From Flavobacteriaceae bacterium (GTDB taxonomy: Bacteria; Bacteroidota; Bacteroidia; Flavobacteriales; Flavobacteriaceae): a stretch of 17,239 nucleotides of DNA. How positions within the stretch are numbered: position 1 is the first letter of the stretch; every line of letters begins with the position of its first letter. Made by a program: the position numbers and the translations under genes. The notes beneath the pieces are model-generated. The model saw only the letters and a program-made list of their open reading frames with translations. It was not told the DNA's origin and did not search any database. The stretch is from positions 1-17,239 of the forward strand of contig JACXVH010000007.1 in the NCBI GenBank assembly GCA_014763515.1, read 5' to 3'. Shown here in pieces: positions 7,541-16,189 of the stretch.

Positions 7541-7983
7541 TTTCTTCGCATTCTAATATGCGGAATATCATCTTCTAAATACATTTCGCTAATTTTTACA
7601 AAACCATGCGATTCATAAAATTTCTGTAAGTATTCTTGAGCTGAAATAGTAATTTCCTTTTCGTTGTAAAATTCAGAAATAGCTTCAATGGCGGTTTTCA
7701 TTAAATCATGTCCAAATTTTTTATCTCGATATTTTGGACTCACTACAACTCTTCCAATTGAAGCTTCATCAAAATAATAACCTTTGTTAAACAAACGGGC
7801 ATAAGCGGCTAAATCGCCTTGATAATATCCTAGAACGTGTAAAGCCTTTTCGTCTTTACCATCAATATCTTGATAAACGCAGTTTTGTTCCACTACAAAC
7901 ACTTCAGATCGCAATTGTAGTAAATTATACAATTCAACTGTAGAAAGTTCGTTAAATCGCTTTATTTCGAATTGTATTTTCAT
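7537..7983 (-). CDS. elaA: ElaA-type GNAT N-acetyltransferase
   Basis: This 148-residue protein belongs to the GNAT fold and resembles E. coli ElaA closely in recognisable blocks. These are LYNLLQLRSEVFVVEQNCVYQ at 18-38 (quoted in part: LRSEVFVVEQNC), DIDGKD (39-44), HVLGYY (49-54), AYARL (60-64) and IGRVVVSP (76-83). An acetyl-CoA pyrophosphate loop follows (YRDKKFGHDLM, 85-95), then QEYLQKFYESHGF (116-128) and DDIPHIRM (138-145). It would transfer an acetyl group from acetyl-CoA to an unknown amine in the cytoplasm. It is the last gene of the minus-strand block, but an intrinsic terminator ends just before its ATG. It therefore may depend on readthrough or on a promoter inside the upstream gene. 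Its stop codon overlaps that of the convergent frameshifted gene. Confidence 0.9.
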   Translation of the reverse strand: MKIQFEIKRFNELSTVELYNLLQLRSEVFVVEQNCVYQDIDGKDEKALHVLGYYQGDLAAYARLFNKGYYFDEASIGRVVVSPKYRDKKFGHDLMKTAIEAISEFYNEKEITISAQEYLQKFYESHGFVKISEMYLEDDIPHIRMRRN

Positions 7984-8014
7984 AGAAAAAGAAATTCCCT
8001 TAAAAAGGGAATTT
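7984..8014 (-). terminator. Intrinsic terminator between the DUF4837 gene and elaA
   Basis: On the minus strand a perfect 10-base stem (AAATTCCCTT 7992-8001 with AAGGGAATTT 8005-8014, 3-base loop) is followed by CTTTTTCT and then immediately by the elaA start codon. It ends the pgk-mltD-DUF4837 transcription unit and lies inside the elaA leader. The plus-strand side also has a T-rich tail, but no plus-strand gene needs it. Confidence 0.8.
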
Positions 8015-8020
8015 TATATT

Positions 8021-9001
8021 TTATTTTAAAAATTTAATAGATTTTATAATCGCTTCTAGTTCAAAAACCAAATCGCGTTTCGATTTTGATGGATTGTAAG
8101 TAAATCCTTCTAAAATTAAATAACGATTATTCTTTTCGTCTTTTATAGCATAGTTAATAAAAGGCCCGGCCATATAATCATTTTTCAATTCCCAAGTCCC
8201 TTTGGTTTCGAATGTTTTTTTACCTTGAATAGTGGTATCAAAAATGTAAGGTGAATACGCATCTTCTGTAATCATCCAAGTGTTTGGTAAAACTCCGTGA
8301 ATATTTAGTTTTCCAATTGAATCTCGCATCGAAATAACATTTTCAATAACTTCTTTATCATTTTCAATAACATCAATTGGCACTTGGTATACTAAAATAC
8401 TGTTATAACCAGTAGAAAATTCTTTTCTAATCCATAGAAAATTATCCTTTACCATGTCGTATTTATAACCGTAACCAATAGTTAAACCTATTCCAAATTT
8501 TTCTCTTACTTTTTGGTCGCTTACAAGTGCTTTTTTTAAACGAACCTGGTTCTCAACAATTTCCGACGCTTTGATAGATTTTATAATAGCTGCTGATTTT
8601 TCTTCCAAGATTTCTATAATCTCATCGTTTGTTTTGCCTAAAACATAAAATACTTTTTGCGGTTTCGCATATTGGTCAACTTTTTCGCTAAAACCAAATT
8701 GCTGCCCTTTTTGAACATAAATAATGTTTCGGCTTTTTTTAGCAATGCCGTCAAAAATCTTTGTAGGATATTGATTTAAGTTAAAAAGTGGTTCTTCTTG
8801 AGGTAGACCATCAACTGGAGCGGCAAACTTTTTTCGAATTGAATCGCCAATTTCTCCGTTCCAAAGATTTTCATCAATAAAAATAGAAATATTGTTTATT
8901 TTACCATTAGATTCACTTAAAATGGCTTTCTTTTCCTTATCTGTTTCTTGACAAGAAATTAAACTTACAATACTAAGAAGAGCTACTAAAAATTTTTTCA
9001 T
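8021..9001 (-). CDS. DUF4837 family lipoprotein
   Basis: This 326-residue protein starts with MKKFLVALLSIVSLISC, a lipoprotein signal with Cys17 as the lipidated residue. An in-frame ATG at 9022 would add seven residues (MDKSFVI) ahead of the signal and overlap the upstream gene. The start at 9001 is preferred because the positively charged n-region then begins the signal peptide. The rest resembles the flavobacterial DUF4837 family, whose function is unknown. Visible segments are FIDENLWNGEIGDSIRK near the start, a central IGLTIGYGYK-like strand and a C-terminal YLILEGFTYNPSKSKR stretch. No catalytic motif is seen. It follows the mltD-like gene by 13 bases and is very likely co-transcribed with it, which suggests, but does not prove, a role in the envelope. 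Confidence 0.8.
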   Translation of the reverse strand: MKKFLVALLSIVSLISCQETDKEKKAILSESNGKINNISIFIDENLWNGEIGDSIRKKFAAPVDGLPQEEPLFNLNQYPTKIFDGIAKKSRNIIYVQKGQQFGFSEKVDQYAKPQKVFYVLGKTNDEIIEILEEKSAAIIKSIKASEIVENQVRLKKALVSDQKVREKFGIGLTIGYGYKYDMVKDNFLWIRKEFSTGYNSILVYQVPIDVIENDKEVIENVISMRDSIGKLNIHGVLPNTWMITEDAYSPYIFDTTIQGKKTFETKGTWELKNDYMAGPFINYAIKDEKNNRYLILEGFTYNPSKSKRDLVFELEAIIKSIKFLK

Positions 9002-9014
9002 AATTACGAATGAT

Positions 9015-10523
9015 TTATCCATTGGTTTTTAATTTCATACCAGGTTGAATATTATCACCGCTAATATCGTTCCATTTTTTTAAATCATCAGCAGAAATTC
9101 CAGGATATTTTCTCGCTATTGAGAATAATGAATCTCCTGGTCGCACCGTGTAGTAGCCATTACTACTAGCTTTAGGAGAAGAAACTGATGCTGTCTTAAC
9201 ATCTGAATAAATTTTCAAAGTTCTTCCAGCTTGTATAGTATTAGAACGTAATTTGTTCCATCTTTTTAATTCAGAAACCGAAACATTGTACTTGTTTGCA
9301 ATTAATCCGATACTTTCTCCACGCTTAATTTTATGATAGTGAACTCTAGATTTACCACTTAAAGTGGTATTATCAGCAACTGATGTATTTGCTACACTTA
9401 TTTTCTCTTTTAAAGAATTTTGATAGTCTGCATAGGCATAAACCTTTTCTTCATTTGATAAAAATAAACCCAGCTTATTTTTTGGTAAACGAATATAATG
9501 CTGTTTTCCTTCTACATAAGGAATTACATTTAACTTATAAATAGGATTTAAAAATTCTATTTGTTCTTCTGAAATATCTAATAGTTCCGATATTTGTTTA
9601 AAAGTCAATTCTCTCTTTACGGCAATAGTATCGGTTTCGAAATAAGAAGCAGTTGCTTTTTTAGGTTGTAAACCATGTTCTTTTTTATACTCGAAAATAT
9701 ACATAGTTGCTAAGAAAGCTGGAACATAATTTGCTGTTTCACGTGGAAGATTTCTACGAATGTTCCAATAATTTTGACTTCCGCCAGATCGACGAATTGC
9801 TTTAGAGACATTTCCAGGACCTGCATTATAAGAAGCTAGCACTAAACTCCAATCGCCAAAAATTCCATATAAATTCGATAAATATTGACAAGCCGCTTCG
9901 GTTGCTTTTAACGGATCATAACGCTCATCTACATAAGAATTTACTTCAAGATTATATTGTTTTCCCGTTGGATACATAAACTGCCATAAACCTGTTGCAC
10001 CCACACGTGAACGAGCTTTTGGGTTTAATGCCGATTCTACAATAGCTAAATATTTAATTTCTAAAGGAACATTGTATTTCGCTAAATGCTCTTCAAACAT
10101 AGGAAAATAATATTCAGAAATTGTCATTAATCGTTCTAATGAACTTTTTCTATTCTTTAAAAAAGCTTTAATAACATTTTCTAAAGCAGGTGTATACTCA
10201 ATATTAAATGGAGATTGAGCATCTAATTTTACCAAACGCTTTTTTAACAAGTCGGTCGACAAATCATAATTAATATTTCCAAGAGAATCAATGTTTGTTT
10301 CAGTAACATCAGTTAACATTTCCTGAAAAATATCTTCATTACTCAATTCTGCCATCCATCTTTCATCGATACAACTACTTGTATTATGATTTATAAAAGT
10401 AGATTTTAAAGAATCAAGATATGTAAGTTTTGGTAATGCTAAATTAGGATCTACTTGTTCTGCTTCTTGAGCAAAAACTACGCTAGAAATACCTAATAAA
10501 GCTGCTATTATTTTGTTTTTCAT
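9015..10523 (-). CDS. MltD-like lytic murein transglycosylase with LysM repeats
   Basis: This is a 502-residue periplasmic enzyme that cleaves the MurNAc-GlcNAc bond of peptidoglycan to give a 1,6-anhydro end. Residues 1-19 are a signal peptide ending VFAQ, without a lipobox, unlike E. coli MltD. The SLT domain covers about 148-290. The catalytic Glu163 is in IVESALNP, followed by GATGLWQFM (175-183) and ASYNAGPGNV (230-239). Two clear LysM repeats at about 394-439 and 456-499 would bind glycan chains. A weaker LysM-like segment, perhaps degenerate, sits around 306-345. The enzyme is flanked by pgk (61 bases upstream) and the DUF4837 lipoprotein gene (13 bases downstream). The link to pgk is positional only. 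Confidence 0.93.
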   Translation of the reverse strand: MKNKIIAALLGISSVVFAQEAEQVDPNLALPKLTYLDSLKSTFINHNTSSCIDERWMAELSNEDIFQEMLTDVTETNIDSLGNINYDLSTDLLKKRLVKLDAQSPFNIEYTPALENVIKAFLKNRKSSLERLMTISEYYFPMFEEHLAKYNVPLEIKYLAIVESALNPKARSRVGATGLWQFMYPTGKQYNLEVNSYVDERYDPLKATEAACQYLSNLYGIFGDWSLVLASYNAGPGNVSKAIRRSGGSQNYWNIRRNLPRETANYVPAFLATMYIFEYKKEHGLQPKKATASYFETDTIAVKRELTFKQISELLDISEEQIEFLNPIYKLNVIPYVEGKQHYIRLPKNKLGLFLSNEEKVYAYADYQNSLKEKISVANTSVADNTTLSGKSRVHYHKIKRGESIGLIANKYNVSVSELKRWNKLRSNTIQAGRTLKIYSDVKTASVSSPKASSNGYYTVRPGDSLFSIARKYPGISADDLKKWNDISGDNIQPGMKLKTNG

Positions 10524-10584
10524 CTTGTTATAATTTTTTTTGGGGCAATCTGGTTATAACTCGATTTTCGAGATTTTATTATAA

Positions 10585-11772
10585 TTAATCTAAAATTGCT
10601 GCAATACCTGGCAACGTTCTTCCTTCAAGCATTTCTAACATGGCGCCACCACCAGTAGAAACGTAGCTCATCTTTTCTTCAAAACCAAATTGTTTCACTG
10701 CGGCAACACTGTCGCCACCACCAACTAAAGAGAAAGCTCCGTTTGCAGTCGACTCGGCAATAAATTCGCCCATTGAAATAGTTCCTTTTGCAAAAGATTC
10801 CATTTCAAAAACACCTACAGGACCATTCCATAAAATAGTTTTAGAATCTAAAATTAATCTTTTAAAAATTTCTAATGATTTTGGACCAGCATCTAAACCT
10901 TGCCAACCATCAGGAATTTGATTAACATCTACAATTTGAGTGTTTGCATTGTTTGCAAAAGCATCGGCAGCAATGACGTCTACAGGTAAGTGAATTTGAA
11001 CTCCTTTTTCTTTGGCTTTTTTCAAGATTTCAATCGCTAAATCTAATTTATCATCTTCACAAATCGAATTGCCTATTTTTCCACCTAGTGCTTTTATAAA
11101 GGTAAATGTCATTCCACCACCAATAATCATGTGATTTACTTTATCTAGGATATTCTCGATAATAGTAATTTTTGAAGACACTTTACTTCCTCCTAAAATT
11201 GCCGTTACAGGTTTTTCAGAATCGCTCAATACTTTATTGATACTTTCAATTTCTTTAGCTAACAAATAACCAAAACACTTGTCATTTGGATAAAATTGAG
11301 CAATAATTGCCGTTGAAGCATGTGCTCTGTGTGCCGTTCCGAAAGCATCGTTAACATAAATATCACCCAATTTTGCTAATTTTTCTGCAAATGCAACATC
11401 ACCTTTTTCTTCTTCGGCATGAAAACGAAGATTTTCTAAAAGCAATACTTCACCAGCTTTAAGATTTTTGGCTACTTCTTCTACTTTTTCACCAATACAA
11501 TCGTCAACAAATTGTACTTTTTTACCTAAAACTTCTTCTGTTTTAGCTACAATATGTTGTAAAGAATATTTTGCTTCAACACCTTTTGGTCTCCCAAGAT
11601 GACTCATTAAAATAACACTTCCACCATCGTTTAAAATTTTATCGATTGTTGGTTTTGCTGCTTCGATACGCGTGGCATCTGTAACATTAAAATTTTCGTC
11701 TAGTGGAACATTAAAATCTACTCTAATAAGTGCTTTTTTGTTATTAAAATTAAAGTCGTTAAGTGTTTTCAT
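10585..11772 (-). CDS. pgk: Phosphoglycerate kinase
   Basis: This 395-residue cytoplasmic enzyme of glycolysis transfers phosphate from 1,3-bisphosphoglycerate to ADP. All family landmarks are present: RVDFNVP (17-23), HLGRPKG (58-64), GTAHRAHAS (145-153), GGSKVSSK (194-201), WNGPVGVFE (315-323), the nucleotide-binding GGGDS (351-355) and STGGGA (372-377). The length is normal. An in-frame ATG at 11799 would add nine residues, but it lies on top of the -7 promoter motif at 11797-11804. The start at 11772 gives the standard N-terminus MKTLNDFNF. The gene leads the minus-strand block and is divergent from holB across 167 bases. Confidence 0.97.
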   Translation of the reverse strand: MKTLNDFNFNNKKALIRVDFNVPLDENFNVTDATRIEAAKPTIDKILNDGGSVILMSHLGRPKGVEAKYSLQHIVAKTEEVLGKKVQFVDDCIGEKVEEVAKNLKAGEVLLLENLRFHAEEEKGDVAFAEKLAKLGDIYVNDAFGTAHRAHASTAIIAQFYPNDKCFGYLLAKEIESINKVLSDSEKPVTAILGGSKVSSKITIIENILDKVNHMIIGGGMTFTFIKALGGKIGNSICEDDKLDLAIEILKKAKEKGVQIHLPVDVIAADAFANNANTQIVDVNQIPDGWQGLDAGPKSLEIFKRLILDSKTILWNGPVGVFEMESFAKGTISMGEFIAESTANGAFSLVGGGDSVAAVKQFGFEEKMSYVSTGGGAMLEMLEGRTLPGIAAILD

Positions 11773-11796
11773 TAAAATATAAAATTTGATACTATG

Positions 11797-11804
11797 CAAA
11801 TATA
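11797..11804 (-). promoter_or_regulatory. -7 promoter element of pgk
   Basis: Read on the minus strand this is TATATTTG, an exact match to TAnnTTTG, 24 bases before the pgk ATG. It implies a leader of roughly 18-20 bases and rules out the upstream in-frame ATG at 11799. No clear -33 TTG is seen. Confidence 0.6.
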
Positions 11805-11906
11805 AAATATTGAAGTTAAAAATATTATAACATCTATCATATTTACTAAAATTTTAACGGTATCGATTTCGTAATTAAAATTATAAGTTCATTTATTCGC
11901 TTTGTG

Positions 11907-11914
11907 TATCTTTA
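11907..11914 (+). promoter_or_regulatory. Possible -7 element for holB
   Basis: TATCTTTA differs from TAnnTTTG only in its last base and lies 25 bases before the holB ATG, in the 167-base divergent gap. No -33 element was recognised. The rest of the gap is AT-rich with no open frame that I could support. Confidence 0.35.
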
Positions 11915-11939
11915 CGGCTCAATATCTTAAAGTATTTGT

Positions 11940-13094
11940 ATGCTTTTTTCTGAAATATTAGGTCAAGAACATATTAAAAACCATTTAAAAAGAACTGCAG
12001 ATTCTGGTAGAATTGCCCATGCCCAATTATTTGTTGGCCCTGAAGGAAGTGGAACTTTACCTATGGCTATTGCTTATGCGCAATATATTTTATGTCAAAA
12101 TGTTTCGGAAAATAATACAGGGATTGAAGCATGTAATTTGAAATTCAATCATTTATCACATCCCGATTTACATTTTGCCTTTCCAGTTGCGAATAGTGAA
12201 AGTGTTAAAAGTAAAGCAACAAGTGCCAACTATATTAACGAGTGGCGCGAATTTATTTTGGAAAATTCCTACGGAAGTTTATTCGATTGGTACAAAAAAA
12301 TTGGGGTAGAACGAAAACAAGGACAAATTGGAGTAGAAGAAGCCTCTGATATTAATAAAGCACTTGCATTAAAAGCCTATGAAGGCGGCTACAAAGTAAT
12401 GATTATTTGGATGGCTGATAAAATGAATACTTCAGCATCCAATAAACTTTTAAAATTATTAGAAGAACCGCCCGCAAAAACTATTTTTATTCTTATTACT
12501 GAACATTTAGAAGATATTTTACAAACCATTTATTCGCGTTGTCAAGTACTAGATTTCATTGGTTTGCCCGAAAATATAATTGCGGAAGGTTTAATTTCAC
12601 GTGAAAATTGTGATCCTAAAATTGCTCAAAAAATAGCACATCAAAGTGAAGGAAACTTTAATAAAGCTTTACATATTTTAAAACAAGATAACGACGATTA
12701 CCCTTTTGAGCAATGGTTTATAGAATGGGTGAGAAGTGCTTTTAAAGCAAAAGGAAATGCAGCTGCAATACAAGATTTGATAGTTTGGAGTGAAACTATT
12801 GCAGGTTTAGGAAGAGAAGTTCAAAAACAATATCTTCATTATTGTGTTAACTTTTTTAGACAAGCATTATTGACAAATTATCAAGCGAAATCATTGGTAT
12901 ATTATGAACCAAATGTTCCTAAGTTTGAATTAGAAAAGTTTGCTCCATTTGTTAACGGAAGCAACATTGGGGAAATTTTTAAAGAATTAGAAAACGCTAT
13001 TTATCACATCGAGCGAAACGGAAATAGTAAGATTATACTTACAGATTTATCTATAAAATTAACACGACTAATACATAAAAAAGAACAACTATGA
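11940..13094 (+). CDS. holB: DNA polymerase III delta' subunit (clamp-loader)
   Basis: This 384-residue AAA+ protein of the DnaX-type clamp-loader family is most likely the delta' subunit that helps load the sliding clamp. Typical blocks are ILGQEHIKNHL (6-16), HAQLFVGPEGSG (27-38), NKLLKLLEEPPAKTIFILIT (168-187) and the SRC motif (199-201). The P-loop reads GPEGSGTL and lacks the Lys-Thr of an active Walker A, as expected for delta', which does not hydrolyse ATP. The four-Cys zinc module of many homologues is reduced: only Cys52 and Cys65 remain, although the following HPDLHF (74-79) is kept. A roughly 50-residue stretch (about 85-135) looks like a lineage insertion. The gene overlaps the DoxX-like gene by four bases (ATGA), so the two are translationally coupled. 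Confidence 0.88.
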   Translation: MLFSEILGQEHIKNHLKRTADSGRIAHAQLFVGPEGSGTLPMAIAYAQYILCQNVSENNTGIEACNLKFNHLSHPDLHFAFPVANSESVKSKATSANYINEWREFILENSYGSLFDWYKKIGVERKQGQIGVEEASDINKALALKAYEGGYKVMIIWMADKMNTSASNKLLKLLEEPPAKTIFILITEHLEDILQTIYSRCQVLDFIGLPENIIAEGLISRENCDPKIAQKIAHQSEGNFNKALHILKQDNDDYPFEQWFIEWVRSAFKAKGNAAAIQDLIVWSETIAGLGREVQKQYLHYCVNFFRQALLTNYQAKSLVYYEPNVPKFELEKFAPFVNGSNIGEIFKELENAIYHIERNGNSKIILTDLSIKLTRLIHKKEQL

Positions 13095-13480
13095 TGTTAC
13101 AAAACGCAACACCTATTTTACTTTTGGCATTGTTAGCCATAACATTTTTACAATCGGGATACGACAAAATTAAAGACTGGAAAGGAAATGTAGCATGGTT
13201 AAAAGGACATTTTTCAGGAACTATTTTTGGTAACCAAGTTCCACTAGCATTATTTGTAATCTTAGTAATGGAAATTGTTTCAGGTGTTTTTTCTGTAGCT
13301 GGAATAATCGAATTATTAACGAAAACGGAATCTACAATCGGTTTTTATGGAGCAATTTTATCTTGCAAAACCTTATTAATGTTACTTTTTGGACAACGAA
13401 TTGCCAAAGATTATGACGGTGCAAGAACTATTGTGATTTACTTTGTTCCTGCAATAATAGCTGTTTATTTATTGAGTTAA
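13091..13480 (+). CDS. Small DoxX-like four-helix membrane protein
   Basis: This 129-residue protein has four predicted membrane helices at about 5-22, 50-75, 82-101 and 112-128. The first loop contains QSGYDKIKDW (21-30), a pattern I associate with DoxX/DoxD-like proteins of Bacteroidota. The biochemical role of this branch is not known; related proteins are linked to redox or quinone chemistry, but no active-site residue can be named here. The start overlaps the holB stop as ATGA. A second in-frame ATG follows at once, so the true start could be one codon later. A strong terminator follows 15 bases after the stop. Confidence 0.75.
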   Translation: MMLQNATPILLLALLAITFLQSGYDKIKDWKGNVAWLKGHFSGTIFGNQVPLALFVILVMEIVSGVFSVAGIIELLTKTESTIGFYGAILSCKTLLMLLFGQRIAKDYDGARTIVIYFVPAIIAVYLLS

Positions 13481-13495
13481 ATTTAACAAGAAAAC

Positions 13496-13532
13496 ATTAT
13501 AAAAGCCTTACAAAATGTAAGGCTTTTATAAT
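13496..13532. terminator. Bidirectional intrinsic terminator between convergent genes
   Basis: A perfect 17-base stem (ATTATAAAAGCCTTACA, 13496-13512, with its complement 13516-13532) has an AAA loop. The GC-rich core is flanked by A and T runs, so it works in both directions. It serves holB/DoxX on the plus strand and the barrel gene on the minus strand. The minus-strand stop codon (13526-13528) and the last Leu codon lie inside the stem. Confidence 0.9.
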
Positions 13533-16189
13533 TTATAACTAATACCCAACATCATAATTCGTGGTAAAATGTAGGTTGTGGTATTGGAAATCAAATAATC
13601 TGAAAAAATATTGTTAATTTTTGTGCCATTGTTCAGGAAGTTTTGCGCAGAAAGTTCAAATCGGAACGGATTATTCTTCTTTTGGTAACTCAAAAAAGCA
13701 TTGGCAATTCGGTAATTGTTGTTCTGATTGTTGCTGTTTCGGTTAAATGTTACTTCGTAATCGGTTTTAAAATTGAAATTTTTCAGAAAATCAATATCCA
13801 AATCAAAAGTGATTCTGTCGTTTGTAAAATCAGATTGGGTTAAACCCGAAAATTGACTAAAATCTTTAGCATAACCCACACTTACTGACGGCCATTTTTT
13901 GGTAGCTGTTCGCAATTTTAATCCTAATGACTGATTGTTTCTGTCGTTTGATGTTGTGGTTCCGTTTAGGGTTTGCACGTAATTGAACCAACTTAAATTG
14001 GTATTCAGTTGCAAGCGGAAACGATAGATTTTTTTGGAAATATTAGCATTGACACGCCAATTGGTTTCCGGATTATCAGTAATAACCGGTGTTGTAAACT
14101 GATTGATTCCGTCAAGTTCAATTGCATTTCTAATGGTTCTCACTTTTTTATTGAAACTCGCATTGGCAAACAACATTAAACCGCGATACATACTGGTTTT
14201 AGTGTATCGTAACGTAGCCGAATGAAAACGTTCGTTTTTCAACAAGGCGTTTCCTCTAAAAACCGAATTGTAACTTTGCAACGTATAACGTTCTAGTAAT
14301 TGTGTGGCATCGGGAAGATCGTTACTTAATTTGTAATTCAACTTTACATTTTCCGATTGATTGAATTCGTATTCGCTAGTCCATTGCGGTTCAAAATAGG
14401 TTTTATTCAACACATAATCGGCTGCCATTTGTTTGGTCTTTAAATGATAAAAGTGTGCATACAGCGCCGGTTTATTGATCCATTTTCCTATTTTGAATTT
14501 GTATTCCAATCCTACGTAAAAATCGTTCAATGTATAATTTAAATCGTTACCAAATCCATTGGTTGCAAAATCATTGACAGAACCATCTGTTAGAAATTGC
14601 TTTTCGGAAATGGTTATGGCTGAGGTTCCGAGGTTGTTTCCCACATTGGTATACAAATGATTGAAACTGTTTAGAATCCAATAATGTTTAAATAAAGCAT
14701 CTACGCTATTGCTTTTCACCCTTTTGATTTGCTGAATTTGATATTCGGTATCGTCTACTAACGGAATTAATCCAGCTAAAAAATCAGTGTCGGTAAACCA
14801 AAGATTTTGCGGTTTATTGTGATCGTAACTTTGGTTAACCACAAAAGTCGTGGTATGATTTTTATTTTTGTATTGCTTGTGCCATTCCACATACTGCTTT
14901 AACTGAGCGTTATCGGCATTTTGAAAATTTTGAAACGTATTTTGCGCTCCGTCACGAACCGATAGGATTTGACTGGCAATATCATTGCTACTCGCTTGAA
15001 ATTGGGCGTTGTAAAACCATTTTTCACGATTATTGGGAGAGAAGTTTAATTTTACATTTCCGATGCCTAAAATCGCTTTATTTTGCGTAGTACTCGTTTT
15101 ATCTTCGAAAGTAAATGCACTGTTTTGTAAATATTCGTTTTGAGTTTCGCTTAAAGAAGCGGTAAAGAGTTTTGAAAAGATACCAAAACCTTCCACATCT
15201 AATTTCGAATTGATTTCCTGACGAAAATTAAGCGCTGCAAATTGTGATTTGTTTTCCACCACATCAGTATTATCGGAAGCGAAGTTGTACAAATCCGTCA
15301 GCTGTTTTCTACCGGAAATAAAACTGCTTGCTCCGCCTTGAAAACGCATCATGTCTTCAAACGAAAAAGTTCGTTTTCCAATGTTGTTGAGATCACCAAT
15401 AAAACTGACATTGGTTTTTGGTGCATAATAAAACAAACCTGTGTGCCCGAGATAAAATCCGTTGTCATTGGCTACTTCGGCAGCGGCTTCTACATCGCCA
15501 AAGATAAATTTCTTTTTATCTTCTTTAAGTTTCACATTCATGGCTAAGTCTTCGCTGTCGGAAACTTGCTTTAAAAACCCAACTTCGTTGAAATTATCGA
15601 TTACTTCTACTTTGTCTAATGCATCGGCGGGAATATTTTCTACCGCTAATTTGGTACCGCCACCAAAAAACGATTTGCCTTCTACGAGCATTTTGGTTAC
15701 TTTTTTACCTTGCACGGTAACCGAACCATCTTTGTCTACTTCTACGCCGGGCAATTTTTAGAGCAATTCTTTCATTTTGCGTTCGTTGCCATTAGCAAAA
15801 GCTTTAACGTCGTAAATAAGCGTGTCTTTTTTAGCTACAACAGGTTGGTAATCATAGTTAATCACGATTTCTTTTAACTCTTGCCTGGTTTCTTTTAGTT
15901 TAAAAATATGTTCGCGAATAGTAAAATTAGCCGGAAGGTTTAAGACTTCTTCTTGGAAACCCAAATAGGAAACTTTAACCTCGTAAGGTGTGTTTTTTTC
16001 TAATTCTAATTTGTATCGCCCTAAATGATCGGTGATGAAGAATTTTAAGCCGGCTTTTTCAACCAAGGGTTTAGCAATCACATTAGCATTTTGCAAGGGC
16101 TTGCCTAAACTGTCTTGCACCACGCCAGTTAGGGTTTGGAAGAAGGAGAGGAATGGGAGAAAGAAAAAAATTAATAGGTATTTTGACAT
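13526..16189 (-). pseudogene. CarboxypepD_reg-like / outer-membrane beta-barrel protein, interrupted by one in-frame stop
   Basis: The frame from ATG 16189 to TAA 13526-13528 spans 888 codons and is open except for a TAA at codon 144 (15758-15760). Residues 1-18 are a signal peptide. Residues about 20-100 are a carboxypeptidase-regulatory-like beta-sandwich (GVVQDSLGKPLQNANV, later VSYLGFQEE). Then comes a TonB-plug-like region, starting KKDTLIYDVKAFANGNERK and continuing past the stop as KLPGVEVDKDGSVTVQG and KMLVEGKSFFGG. The remaining 600 or so residues are an Asn- and aromatic-rich series of strands typical of the OMP_b-brl type barrel. Family members read ELLEKLPGV or similar at the break, so a Glu or Lys codon has become TAA by one change. 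A downstream TTG (15752-15754) could in theory restart translation, but that product would lack a signal peptide. The gene abuts the GLPGLI gene (TAAATG) and is richer in G+C than it. Confidence 0.85.

Noticed and set aside
7544..7563. Seven-base hairpin near the convergent stop codons of elaA and the frameshifted gene
   Set aside because: It includes a wobble pair, has no T-run and lies within the elaA coding sequence.
10560..10572. Small hairpin (CTCGA, TTT loop, TCGAG) between pgk and the mltD-like gene
   Set aside because: Only five base pairs and no T-run on the minus strand, so I do not call it a terminator.
11773..11799. Upstream in-frame ATG of pgk adding nine residues
   Set aside because: It overlaps the exact -7 motif at 11797-11804, and the shorter start gives the conserved pgk N-terminus.
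13526..15754. An independent 742-residue gene starting at TTG 15754
   Set aside because: It would have no signal peptide, although its product is an outer-membrane barrel. It is in the same frame as the upstream open frame and completes its domain.
15338..15761. Open frames on the plus strand opposite the barrel gene, encoding up to 99 residues
   Set aside because: They lie wholly antisense to a well-supported coding region, show no recognisable motif and lack promoter-like or leader features.
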